Shown piece by piece: positions 32,909 to 44,382 of a stretch of DNA of 64,000 nt; the stretch's first letter is position 1, and each line of letters opens with the position of its first letter. This DNA comes from Pezicula radicicola (lineage: Eukaryota > Ascomycota > Leotiomycetes > Helotiales > Dermateaceae), in the NCBI GenBank assembly GCA_003008705.1, contig PDUO01000011.1, forward strand, positions 549,956-613,955, written 5' to 3'. Made by a program: the position numbers and the translations under genes. The notes under the pieces were generated by a model. That model was not told the origin of the DNA. It saw only the letters and a list, made by a program, of their open reading frames with translations, and did not search any database.

Positions 32909-34054
32909 ATGGCTCCCGGTGCTCTCCTACCTCAGTCTGAGCCAGAGTGGCTATCCAGAGATATTAAGACTGCCAGCGATATCAAGGCCATCAAAACTGC
33001 CAACACTGCTCCCCCGAAGATCATTCCAGCTCCAGTCTCAATATTTACCGAAGAGAGGTGAATCTTGGTTGTGTCCCTTCAAAGAACTCTCTAACATTTT
33101 GACATTAGTGCGAAAACAAAGTTCAACGATTTCCGTGATGACCTCTATGCCAACGGCTATGTAGTCATCAAGGGAGCTATTCCCCGCGACAGAGCTGCAG
33201 CGTACCAACAAAAGGCTTTCGACTGGGTCAAATCTTTCAATCTTGGACTAGATCTTGAGAACCCAGAAACATGGATAAAGGCACACCTACCTGTCCAGTC
33301 CAAAATCAGCACCTTCAACCAATATGCTGTGACACACGAGAAGTTCATGTGGGACGCCCGTATGGAACCAGGTGTTCTCGATGCCTTCGCCAAGCTTTGG
33401 GGAACCGATGAATTGTTAGCGAGCTTCGATGCTTTGAACGTCACACTCCCAAACAGGAAGGATATTCCAAGGAAAACTCCATGGGAGCACGTCGATCAGA
33501 GCCCTTTGCGTAGAGGTCTACACTGTATCCAAGGCATCATCAACCTTTCAGAGGCAGGCGATGAAGACGGTGGATTGACCGTATACCCCGGATCTCACCG
33601 CTACACAGAGGAGTACTTCGATACACAGACAGACTCGAGTGCATGGAGCCATGACGACTTCTACCCCTTTGCAGGAGATGCACTGAACTACTTCAAAGAG
33701 AAAGGCATCAAGCCGTTGAAAGTCAACGCAGAACCCGGTGATCTGATTGTCTGGGATAGCAGGACGATCCATTACGGTGCTGAGCCAACCGAAAGCAGCA
33801 ACACCATCAGAACCGTCATCTACGCCGCATTCGCTCCAGCAAAATTGGCAACTCCAGAAGCTTTGAAGACAAAGGCTGAGATCTTTAAGAAATGGGGTGT
33901 TACTACTCATTGGCCGCACGACAACATCGTTTACCGGAACCGAGAACCGATTAGAGAGGATGGAAACATTGACCCGCAGAATCGGTTGGAACCTATTGAT
34001 AAGCCTGAGTTGACGGATCAACTTTTGAAGCTTGCTGGTGCGAAGCCTTACTAG
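32909..34054 (+). CDS. Phytanoyl-CoA dioxygenase-like protein
   Basis: Putative Fe(II)/2-oxoglutarate oxygenase of the PhyH family (PF05721). Two exons (32909-33057, 33109-34054) give 364 residues. The start MAPGALLPQSEPEWLS is unique in frame. The double-stranded beta-helix shows GYVVIKGAIPRD, the HxD metal ligands in PWEHVDQSP, DGGLTVYPGSHRY, and the distal His in IVWDSRTIHYGAEP followed by an Arg (IRTVIYAAFAP) likely to bind 2-oxoglutarate. All ligands are present, so it should be active. Fungal relatives act on small molecules; the substrate here is unknown. No biosynthetic backbone gene is nearby. Confidence 0.92.
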
Positions 34055-35234
34055 ATTAGAGTTGTTTGGGCGTTGCAGAAATTAATTAATTCGACTTCTA
34101 TATTTTTTGCAATTATATAATATATGTTGAATTCAGTACTAAGTGCCGGATACAGTAGTCGTATTGCTAGAGAATCTAAAAACAACAATTCTCTATAATC
34201 AACTACAACACAGTCTAAGGCGATAGAAAGAAATTTACCCATTAGGGGGAGACTTTATTAAGTAGGCAGTTTTAGTGAGATTTATGTAGTAATTTTCAGT
34301 CTGTAGAGCTTAGTACAGTAACCCACCAGACCCTTCACAATATTCATGGTTGGTTGCAACATTTAACAAGCACTGATCCACTATCTCATTTGTTCGTGCT
34401 CATCGTCGAAGACAACATTTTGAATCAAAACATTCTCAGCAAACAACTTCAAACATCAGGATGGTTTTCAGAGATATATTGTTAATAGGATCTGCGGCAG
34501 TCAAAATTCCACGCTACAACCGTTTACTGAAGTCTCTAATCCATAATTTATTGATTATATTATAGCTTTTAAGGCTCGATTAACTGCACCAAAGGATAAA
34601 TTACTTCAAGGCACTAGAAGAAAGTAATCGTAAGTGTCAGACAACTTATAAGCAGCTTATAGGCCAAGGTACAAGATAGGTAGCAACAAGAAATTTCAGA
34701 TGATATCAAAAACAACATATTTACAGCCGAACGTCCAGCCTTCGGAGGTTTAAGTAACCAAGAAGAATAGATGGTCAAGTTGGCCGTCAATTTTACAGCA
34801 GTAATTGATTAGCTCGTAGTCGTTTTGGGTAATAACAATTGATTAAAAAGTTATGATTACGGTAAGTGTTGATTTGAGTGTAGGCTAATAATACTCTGAA
34901 ATATTTCACGGACTTCCTACCTATTTGACTTCTTGGTCTGGAGTTATGTCAGAGAGCGCTTTACTATTGATAATTAGTAAAACCTACTCTATAGTTCAAT
35001 TACGTAGTACTGTCATTTAGGATTTAGCCTCGTAGAATTTACTTTTTCTTAGCAACATAAACCATTGTTCCTAGTACTCTATTTAACTTTTTTGCAGTCC
35101 CACTTAGATGCACACAAGCTAAGGAATCAAGAGGAAATTAATTTATCATCGGTCTCAAGCACAGTAGGATATACCAAGCAAGGCACAGCTCACTTCCAAG
35201 ATCTACGCGCCTTACCCTGCACTATCCTTTCTCC
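34055..35234. other. Intergenic, AT-rich, decayed
   Basis: No intact gene. All frames are interrupted. The composition suggests old repeat or coding remnants around 34560-34850, but I could not assign a family. Confidence 0.5.
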
Positions 35235-36702
35235 ATGCCTCGATCTCAACATCACTCTAGGCAGAAATGTAGCGGTATCAAAAAGACCCACGTTCGTACA
35301 GTGGTAATTGGCGTTTTGAAGACATTGCCTCTTCGGACGAAGAACAAGAAGAATGCAAACTATGCAATTCATCACACCCACAACGTCTTTAGAGACCTAC
35401 CCGCAGAACTTCTCCTGTGTATCGCCGATTTCCTTCCATCATCATCTGCAGCGGCATTGACGCTATGCTCGCGCTTCATCTTTTTCAAGTTGGGCTGGAG
35501 GTATCTGGACAGACTACAGCAAGATATGCCCGAGCTCAGAAATAACTTTTCCACGCTCGCTCCTCCTTCACTCACACAAATGCAACAAGAACGGCAAGAT
35601 TTTCTGCTGCTTCTAGATACAGAGCTTCATGACCAGATATTTTGTTATTATTGCCAGAAAATACATAGTCCAGATGGGGAAGTTGGGAGCAGCAAAAAGC
35701 GCATCGAATTGCGCAGGCCATGCACGAGGAACATCCGATCACTTGTTTTCGAGTTCCAAGTATCCTGCGGATTTATACAATGTTTCGTCCAGTTCACAAT
35801 GAAGCGTTCGCGATTAGGACTAGATACAAGCGCTCAATTGTCACGGTTGTCCGGGACTAAGACCTGGTATCACAAGAATCACACTCTCCAGTCTTCTCTA
35901 CAGGCTCGAATTATTTCAGGTCAGCCCTTCTTATCCACCGAAATTCTCACAAATCTCTGACTCTCTCAGGACGAATGCTTCTCCGTACACAGCATTGGAT
36001 ACTAGTTCCTGGCAACTTAAAGCCTCAATTTCCTCGTTTTAGTCGTTTAGCTCTGATGGATGGCAACGGTGACCGCTTCGACTTTTGTGAACACCTAGGG
36101 TCCTATACGAGTATACACTACAGTTATAGAGACTTTTCGTTGAATGAATTGATCCGCTGCAGACTTTCTCATCCACAAGACAACAGTTCCTGCAGGACTT
36201 GCTCTGGTCTATACCATTGTGGAGTCTGTGCCACGGAGTACCAGATTGACGGAAAAGACTTAGGTGAAAGAGGATTTGTAATTGTTTTCACCGGGTGGCA
36301 AGACTTTGGAGAATGTCGGTCCCCTGAAGACTTAACATGTGAGTCACGACATAGATTTCCTCTGCTTTCCCAAATTTTCTTCGGACTTATGAATCATTTC
36401 TTTCATTGTCTCCAAAGTCAAAAATATACCTTTCTTATATAGAGCTTTCAGTTCAACATCTCTCCTATTATTAAATTAATGATTCCTTTTTCGTTCTAGG
36501 GAGAAATCATTTTATAATGCAATACAGTTATGGTTCGAGAAGCAAATTTGAGCTAGGGAGTATTCGAGACGTGTTTGAGCGGTCGGAGCCGTTTATTTTT
36601 GATGCTCATATAAGCTCGGAAGCCAATAAAGAGCTCCGTATTATCGAAGGGTCTCTGAAACGGTCTTGTAAAGGGTCTCGGTGGTTGAGAATATTCTCAT
36701 AG
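35235..36702 (+). CDS. F-box protein
   Basis: Likely substrate adaptor of an SCF ubiquitin ligase. Three exons (35235-35919, 35970-36338, 36500-36702) join in frame to 418 residues. The F-box is at about residues 53-90 (FRDLPAELLLCIADFLPSSS, AAALTLCSRFIFFKLG). Downstream, LLLDTELHDQIFCYYCQKIH is a CxxC-containing stretch found in many fungal F-box proteins. Exon 2 contributes RMLLRTQHWIL and a Cys-rich block (CRTCSGLYHCGVCATEYQID), which may bind zinc. Exon 3 completes the GECRSPEDLTWRNHF segment, confirming the last splice. Target proteins cannot be inferred. Unlike the F-box-like locus at 19.9 kb this copy is intact. Confidence 0.85.
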
Positions 36703-37905
36703 GTACAACAGATTAAGCTTATTCTAGTTAACCACTTGCTATGAACTTTTTAGCTATTCCTAATTTCGGAACGATCTTCTGTTATAGATTTCCCTATAGA
36801 AATAGAACGCTAGGAACCTCTTTATGTGGAATGGTCATTTTGCGCAACTCTTTTTATTGTGTGTAGAGAGCTAAAGTAGGTAGGAAGTGAGGCTATATAC
36901 AAAGTGAGGCGTATAGGCCACGTGACTAGGAAGCGAGTATTCAACACTTTGTATACCGGTATATAACATTAAGGTAATTAAATTGCGATGCCAAAGATAG
37001 TTGAATACTATAACAACGTCTAAGGCAACTATATAGCATAGACTCTGATTGAATCAAAGATATACCTATACCCGCTAACATAACTGTTCTTGAACTATCT
37101 CCCCCCTATACAAATTTGTCCGGGGTGACGATACGCGAGATACCCAATTAGGGAACGCTTACTGTCGCTAAGGCCTTACTCTCTCTCCCACGTCCTAGGG
37201 TGGGAAAGTAATAAAAAAAACTTTTAAAAGAGGGATAGGGATGATTTGTCGCTTTGTTATTATTTTTTCTCTCTTGAAAAGCTGAAGTTACTGATAAGCT
37301 TCCAACAATAAGAATTGTGGGCGAATCGTTGTTTGAGGACAAGCCAGGGGAAGATGCAGGAGGCCAATTCTAGAACAATAAGTTCCGCTCTCCTCGCCTG
37401 TGCATTCTCGAAATGCCTGAAATTTTGAGTGTCTCTATTATCAGCATGACCACCACCTACTAAGGCCACCGTGAATGAAACTGGTCTGTCAAGATGGATT
37501 TCAAGGCTTAAAGAGTCTGGCTTGCTATGTGGCAGGTCCATCCGACCTTTAGGGGAACAATTTTGGGAACAATATTAGTTTCCACCAGATCCCTATGATT
37601 TTAAACACATCAAGAAATACTTCCCCATTTTAAGATGTAAGGCGCGAAGATGCCGCATTCACAAATTTGTCCACGGTGGGCCGACCATTGTAGGGAACAT
37701 ATTTGGGAGCCTATATGCACTTCGTTACTGTAAGGCAGACAGCGAGGCTGAGTGACCCCTCACGACATACTTTGCCGGGCTGTTACATCTTCCTTCATAT
37801 TCTGCTTGTTTGATTTTCATTTTCTATCTCAGCGCATTGTGTATGCATTCAGTTGACCTTTACCACCTGCATCTGAATATCGAATGAACACTGGAGCAAT
37901 CGGCA
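36703..37905. other. Intergenic
   Basis: No gene supported. Two short minus-strand frames at 37148-37541 lack features. The 3' part should contain the promoter of the HeLo-like gene. Confidence 0.55.
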
Positions 37906-40900
37906 ATGGCTGAAGCTGCTCTTGGAGTCGTGGCAAGCGGTATCAGCATAATATCTCTTGCCATTCAACTTGGAGATAGCATCATGAAAGCTATCGAGTT
38001 CTGCGAGTCTTACCGAGACGGACCAGAAGATATTCATCGTCTTACGGAGGAGTTACATGTCCTCGCAAACATCATACGCGTATTCAAACAAGGAGAGAAC
38101 GGCAGAGATGTAAATCCAGTATTCAGACAACTTGTCGCAAGGTCCCTTGCGCTCGCAAAAGCCGATATTGATAAGCTTGCAAAGGTTATCGCAGACCTGA
38201 GCCGCCGTATAGGGCCATCTACAGGTCCTTTACAGCTAAGATGGGGTCGTTTCGGGATAGCAACCAGAAGGGGGAAGATATCGCAGCTTCGAGGTTATGT
38301 TAACAATGCTGTGGCAATTCTTAGCCTACTTGAGATTAGCAGGACTCGGTGAGTAAGAATCTTGGACGCTAAGTCAGTGCTAATAAGTTTCATAGCCTTA
38401 CGCAATTACAGTTGAAAGGAAGAATCGAAGCCATTGCAGAAAGTGTTGAATCTATCAACAAAACCATGGGCTCCAAAGAACGTACCTGCAAAATACGCAC
38501 ATCAGACCAACTAGAGCAGCCCCAGAGGTCTGATAGCAATATACTTGGGGCCACGGGAGATGAGTCTCCCCTCAAAGAGAACAACGGGACCATTGCCCCG
38601 CTCAAATCAACTTTCAATATCTCATGGAATATCTTCTCTAGCGCTTTGGGCATCTTGAGCTGTCGGGCCGTTTCTGTGTCGCTGAAGACAGCCCAGGCAA
38701 GTGTGCAGACAGAAATGGCTGTATTAACCGATCGCAACACCAAAACTCGAAAATATGTTGTCAACTTACTCTTAGGGTTCACTTCATGCCGAAAAGGCTA
38801 CAGACTTCAAATGAATGACACGTTCGACCAATGGTGTTTTAATTCAATCCGCAAGGTGGAGAACAAGAGCCAAATCTTCAGATTTTGTAGAGATGGAAAT
38901 ATCCAGGGAATTAGAGAGCTTTTGGGGCTGGGAATGGCATCTCTCTTTGATGTCGATAATTTTGGATGGTCTCCTCTCCATGTGAGTTTGGTTCTCCTTG
39001 TATTTTGATTCAAACCATGTCTAAGGTATTGTCTTCAGCGCGCATGCGCGAGTGGCCGCCAGGACGTTTGCCGTTTCCTGCTTGAGCATGGCGCCGACGC
39101 TTACTTAATGGATATTGACGGGAAGTACGACATCTCAAGGAAATGAGTCTAGCTTATAAAGATTATTGATTATTTTCTTTTAGTCTGCCATTAGATACAA
39201 TCAACTATATCCTCGAAATGGTTCCTCCCGAATCCAAATATGATCACCAGGAAGACCACAGCGCATTCTTGGCCAATACTTGCTATTTTGATGACAGGTA
39301 AGTCTCAAAGTAAAACGAGACTCTACGATGAAGAGTTTTGACCAAGTTGAATTTTGTCTCTAGCCTTCGCTTACTGCCGCGAATGCCCTTACCAAGAGAC
39401 GACATATCACAGACGATACAGACATTAATCCATTACGGAGAGTTCGACCCTTTTGATGTTCCAAAACGCGTTGAGAGATACCGTGGAGAAGGCCAGATAT
39501 TGCACCGTAATCTGCCCCTCTGGAGGCCAGGAACCGCATTTACGATAACGGCAGGACTCCCACTACAAAATCTGAAGTATATACTTGGCCATGATCAAGG
39601 GAGCCTAGAATATAGGTGCTGCTTTATATACTCAAACTTTGTCAATATTGAGACAGGAAGTTGCGAGGATGAGCAAAGCCTCGAATTCCTCTGCATTGAG
39701 TATGAAAATATTCGAGCTAGGTGGGACGAATTCAACCTTTGCTACACTTTCTGTCCCCTCCTTCACACAGTCATTGCACAATGGGCGAAAGGAATACATC
39801 CCAAAGCGGGCAGTAGACGCATGTTTCATACACATGTCGTATCGGCTCTCCAGCATACACTCGACTTACATCGCGAGGATAAGAATGGTAGGACTGTACT
39901 AGATGTATTGGCTGAAGCTGGCGGCGAACAATTCATCAAAGCATGGATTAATGTGCTACACGAAAACAAGATTGATATTTGGAAGTATGGCCTTACAGAA
40001 AATAATCTTCACCCTGGTGGGTGGGTCCGACAGGCCAATGGTTGCTGCAGGAACCTTCGTTTGGAATTCAGATTTGGTGAAGATAAAGAGGATCTCTGTA
40101 TTTCCGTGGAATCTCAATTATACCCGCCATTCTTATCGCTGGATCCGTCGTATCTATGTCCTAGCTCATGGCAGCGCAGGAGGAAGTGTCTCTCGATGCA
40201 AGACCCGGCGAAAATTCGAGACGGCAAACCTCTCTCAGGAATGCCTGGAAGTTGGGATGAAGAAGAGCTGGTACCTAATTCTAGTCTTATCTGGGAAGAG
40301 TTCAACCACTATGGAAGAACAAGATTTCGCTATGGCATCGTTTCATCCCGTCCTATCTCGGTTCCTACCTCAGCAGCGCTCAATGGGTATATCTTTGAAG
40401 TAATTGCAGAAGAAGAGAGCCCAATCGACCAGGTTGGGAGGAGAGTTTCGGTCAGAAATATGGAAATTATTGCCAACAGCGAGCAACTAAAAGAACTTTC
40501 GGCAAAAGTAAACAGCATGTGCAAGGTTATGAGAAATAACGTATCTATAGAGGAAATTCTCGAGAAAATAACTGATTTGGAGGTCTATCACAATGCTTTT
40601 GACGAACTTCACAATACTTTGGAGGAACTTAACAATGCTTTGGAGATAGCAGACTCCATAGATAACTATAGGTTGAATGGTGCGCTTGAATTCAAGGATA
40701 AGCTCGATCATCTCGCCAAGCTGTGCACGGCATCGAAATTTCAAAATGAACTCAGATCTTTATTCAAAGATGGTCTTAACCTTAAAAGAATGAAGGTCAT
40801 CTTAGACAGCGAGGAATCGAAGTACATCGTGGGGATCGAGGAGTACAGGTATTTCTACGAGAAAATCACTAGGCTTATGAGCGAAGATAGTCAAGGTACT

Positions 40901-40906
40901 GGTTAG
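37906..40906 (+). CDS. HeLo-like N-terminal domain protein with ankyrin-type repeat
   Basis: Five exons (37906-38348, 38396-38981, 39039-39124, 39184-39297, 39364-40906) join in frame to 923 residues without interruption. The N-terminus MAEAALGVVASGISIISLAI, with LGDSIMKAIEFCESY and LTEELHVLANIIRVF, matches the fungal STAND N-terminal (HeLo-like) domain, PF17111. In better studied proteins such domains carry out membrane-active cell death or oligomerise. Residues about 310-370 include FCRDGNIQGIRELLGLGMAS, DVDNFGWSPLH and VCRFLLEHGADAYL, a degenerate ankyrin pair. A second LHREDKNGRTVLDVLAEAGG block lies near residue 570. The C-terminal 200 residues are helical, probably coiled coil. No NACHT or NB-ARC motif is seen, so it is a non-STAND architecture. 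Function in incompatibility or death is inference. Confidence 0.85.
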
Positions 40907-41649
40907 GGAAGTTAGCAAATGGCATTTTGAACCTCTGTTTCTTCTTGGAGCTTTCTTTATTTCTGATTTACTTAAAAGTTATTCGATTTTTATAAGTATA
41001 ATTTATTCATACCTAACACAACGCTTAAGTTTGGTACCTCATGGAAGTGCCACTGTGAGCAGAAGGGCAGATGATCTAGTCTCAGCAGGCCTTAGGAAGG
41101 ATATCATAAGACTTGGGAACTCCACACTAAACTACGTATACTACAGAGAGAAGTCTTGGTGTTCAACTTGATTAAAATAGGAGCTTAAATTGTTTATTAC
41201 TCGTGGATATTTCTTTAAGTAGCCAACATTTTGACTTGTAGAAATTACTTGCAGGCAAAGTTGTGTCTGTTCTCATCTACGACATAGATAATATTAAGGT
41301 AGGATCGCGATAGTGCTAGTAGCCTTAAGTACTTCTCCGCTACCTATGGAATTAGAGTAGACATCATCTCGCTTATATTAGCCGAGGAGAAATGTAGTTT
41401 CATACATAATAAACAACACAAACGTTTACCTTTTTCTAGGAGAATTAGAGTCAAGAGTAAGTTCTCAGGTAAATTCATGTATCAAGGAGATCGAAGTCAG
41501 AGTCATGTAGTTGAATCATGACTTTTAGTATAAATGCGAAACTTAGGATTGCCTCGCAAGGATAGACTATATACAAAAAAAATACCATGCTCCCAACTCC
41601 CCCATTTCCGTCCTCAATCCCCCAACCTATATTTTATCAGGCTTGGAAT
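40907..41649. other. Convergent intergenic region
   Basis: Lies between two converging genes and should contain both terminators. No coding region or clear repeat. Confidence 0.55.
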
Positions 41650-43002
41650 TTATGCATCACATTCATCATCTTCAGCTGTAACAGCAGTTGAAGATGGAAC
41701 AGCAGCAGTAGAAGAAACGCCTGATGGAGCACCGCCACCCATTGAGCCAGTTGGTGCAGTACCATTTCCACCTGGAGCGCTTCCACCACCACCACCACCA
41801 GAAGAGCTGTTCTCCACCCCACCTTCGGCGTACAAGCTTGCGGCAGCTGTAATAGTTTGCTCGCTGGTCAGATCAATACCGAATGCAATCCATGCAAAGA
41901 TACCATCGCTGACATCATCGCCCAACAGACTGTACTCAACAACTGGATCACTCGAAACGGCCTCCTCGGAAAAAATGGTGTCATTCGCGTTTGCGGTGAT
42001 CTCTTGTGTGTTGGTTGAGTATGGTGAGGTTGCTTCAACTTGAGTAATTAAATCCTAGTAATTGGAGTGTTAGTCATGTTATCATGAGAAAGACAAGTTC
42101 ATTTCTAGATAGACTAACCTGATCAAAGAACAGCTGGCCAACATGCGAGACGTATCCTCCTCCATAAGTACCATTATCATATGTCGTCCCGTTGAAGTGT
42201 GCGAGAACATGGATATGAGTTGCACGACTGGTATAATGACCAGGAAATAAAGTGCTGAACTTTGCGACACCCTCATCATCTGTGGCTTGCAAGCCTCGTA
42301 GGAAAGTGGCATTAATGTTGGTGGCATCCGAGCTATCACCGTTGCCAGATGCTACAACTCCTGAGTAAACTCCAGTAGAGTTGCAGTGCCAGATCTCGAT
42401 CATAGCGTTGGTTACTGGGTCGCAGGTCGCCATGTCGATAACTTGTGTGTCAAGGGTCAAAGAGACACCTTCTTGTTCTTCTACAATATCTTCACGGACG
42501 TACTCTCCACTGACATCTGAGTAGGTTATGAGTGAATGATATTGAATAGAAGCGGCGTTAAAGACTTACAGTATGGTCCTTGAGTGACTTCTGGGCTAAG
42601 GATGCAAGAACTGTTTCCAGAGAATAGAGTAGCTTCATCGGTCGAGGAGTCGTAGTCTACGGAAGACAAATGACTGGTAGCGACGACGGAGGCTACATCA
42701 CGAGCCTTGAGGTATGGTGCGCCTGAGAATGTTAGATTGCTATTATCAAAGGGATGTGTCAACTTACTAGCAGCAATATTTCTCTTCTCTCGGGCAGCTT
42801 TTGCTGTCGCCGTGCGACGAGCAATAGCTCGTTGTTCAAGACCACGAGCCTTCATTTTTGCAGCGCAGTGACTGAGATCCTTCTTGCTGTGCTTCATGTA
42901 CGCCGCACGCTCGGCGACTTCAGCCTGAACATTGTGGTGAGGATGAGCTGCAACATTGCCTACTAGAAGCGCAGTAGCCACTAGAGAAGTGATGAGCTGC
43001 AT
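41650..43002 (-). CDS. Extracellular intradiol ring-cleavage dioxygenase
   Basis: Predicted secreted Fe(III) dioxygenase that opens catechol-type rings, a possible step in the use or detoxification of plant phenolics. Four exons (43002-42768, 42722-42570, 42516-42119, 42054-41650) join to 396 residues. The signal peptide is MQLITSLVATALLVGNVAAH. The catalytic domain shows VTQGPYYVSGEYVRED (first ligand Tyr; the codon is split by intron 2), IEIWHCNSTGVYSG and LFPGHYTSRATHIHVLAHF, which supplies the second Tyr and both His ligands. The C-terminus is a Gly/Ser/Thr/Pro-rich tail ending ESDDECDA-like, as in other fungal secreted family members. The upstream in-frame ATG at 43263 is rejected in favour of the one that exposes the signal peptide. 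Confidence 0.93.
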
Positions 43003-44382
43003 GACGGAAATGTGTAGTAAACTAGAAAGATAGAAAATAATAAGTTCCAAGATGTGGTTCAGAAAAGAATGTTGTAAAGAACAGGATGAGAGAGAACAAG
43101 AAGATGCTGGTGAAAGGAGAGTTGGGGATGTTACTCCAACTGGTGAATATATACACTTCAATAATGTTGCCGTCATTAACCCCCTTACGAAGCTACTATA
43201 CAGCAAATGATTTAGGTCCATAGCCAAGAGAAATGTTTCGTGGCCTACTTGCATTGCGGCCATTTGTCAGTGGCAATCCCCTTGGCTCTCCAGGACTCAC
43301 CGAGAACTATCCAATGTGTGGACGAAAAACCAAGGCGCAACGATTCACAGAAGTAGTCTAGCGTCCGATCTCCACATACCGGCCATGACTGCCGAGACTA
43401 AGTAACATCTAATTATAAGGCATCTATGGAGTATTTATGAGGCTCACAACTTGGATTTTAAAGAGGCTGACATTCAAAAACTCTGTTACTGGCTGGACGC
43501 GTGTTCGCTAATCTTCCAGAGGAATTGGCGGGGGAGCAAGACCCTTACTGTAAGTGGACGTAGTGGAGACGTGATACGCGTTCTGTTTGAGAGTGAGCAC
43601 TGCCCGCACCGCCACATCTACCAAGTAATTATTTTAGACAACCAAATACAAGGAGAACCTTAAAAATAAGCTACGCTGTCTTTCCTGGATACCTGGGTCA
43701 GCACGGAGTACTCCGTAGGTAATCTCGCCTCACACATCCTGTTTAGACAGCTGACTTAATTTGATAGGTAAGGTAGTATAGCTCACTATCCAAGCTAAAA
43801 AGGGCTCCTTTTTGCATATTGATCTGGTGCGAGCTTTGGATCGGTAGAGTAATAGTCGGGTGACCACCAGCGAAAACCCCTTTTCTTACGTGGTTGTGTA
43901 GCTAGATGTGCTCCTAATATTAAGTCCTCGCTTGTCTTCTGGGACCACGAAACACTTTTTGGCCGTGTGGTTATTGTTTACATTTTGAATGTACAAAGCG
44001 CACGGAGTAGTCTTTTCCAATTACATATTTACTGTAGTATTTTTAAAGGGGTATTTTTTTCTCAAAGGGTTACAAACTCGCGCTCTCCCGGCCCCTCTTT
44101 TTGGAGGTCTGGAGTTCTGGGGTTTGTGTATAATGCTAGCCACTACTCGTCGCATCGCCTTAGATAACCTGAAAACTGTTCGCCTGTGCTACTGTAATGA
44201 ATTTTGTGTGGTTCTTTTTTAGATACTACTTTATATTGATATTAAGGTATTTACTCAGAGAATTGAGTTTTGATATTGCCTATTCTTCCCGCCGTGGTTT
44301 GGTAAAAATTAGATAGCTCGCTAAACTTTTACGGTCTCCTATTTTAAATCACGACCCTCCTTTACATCCAACGAACATCTTA
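43003..44382. other. Intergenic with a 5S-rRNA-like fragment
   Basis: The first 250 bases are the leader and promoter of the dioxygenase. The rest has no supported gene. A short segment at about 43829-43880 resembles the 3' half of 5S rRNA. Confidence 0.55.
43829..43880 (+). ncRNA. 5S rRNA-like fragment
   Basis: The segment CGGTAGAGTAATAGTCGGGT followed by GACCACCAGCGAAAACCCC resembles the 3' half of fungal 5S rRNA (recalled Neurospora form: CGGTTAGTAGTTGGGTCGGT then GACGACCAGCGAATACC). A TTTT run follows at 43881-43884. The 5' half is not recognisable, so this is a truncated relic or a SINE head rather than a working gene. Confidence 0.4.

Noticed and set aside
21561..34054. Possible secondary-metabolite cluster (flavoprotein, thioesterase, SDR, PhyH-like dioxygenase)
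   Set aside because: No polyketide synthase, peptide synthetase, terpene cyclase or dedicated regulator is present in the window; the flavoprotein is dead and the genes are widely spaced.
34560..34850. Possible decayed transposase
   Set aside because: A few protein-like fragments occur in different frames, but no transposase motif could be named.
43451..43663. 70-codon plus-strand frame
   Set aside because: No known domain, no intron continuation and AT-rich flanks; could be a remnant but not supportable.
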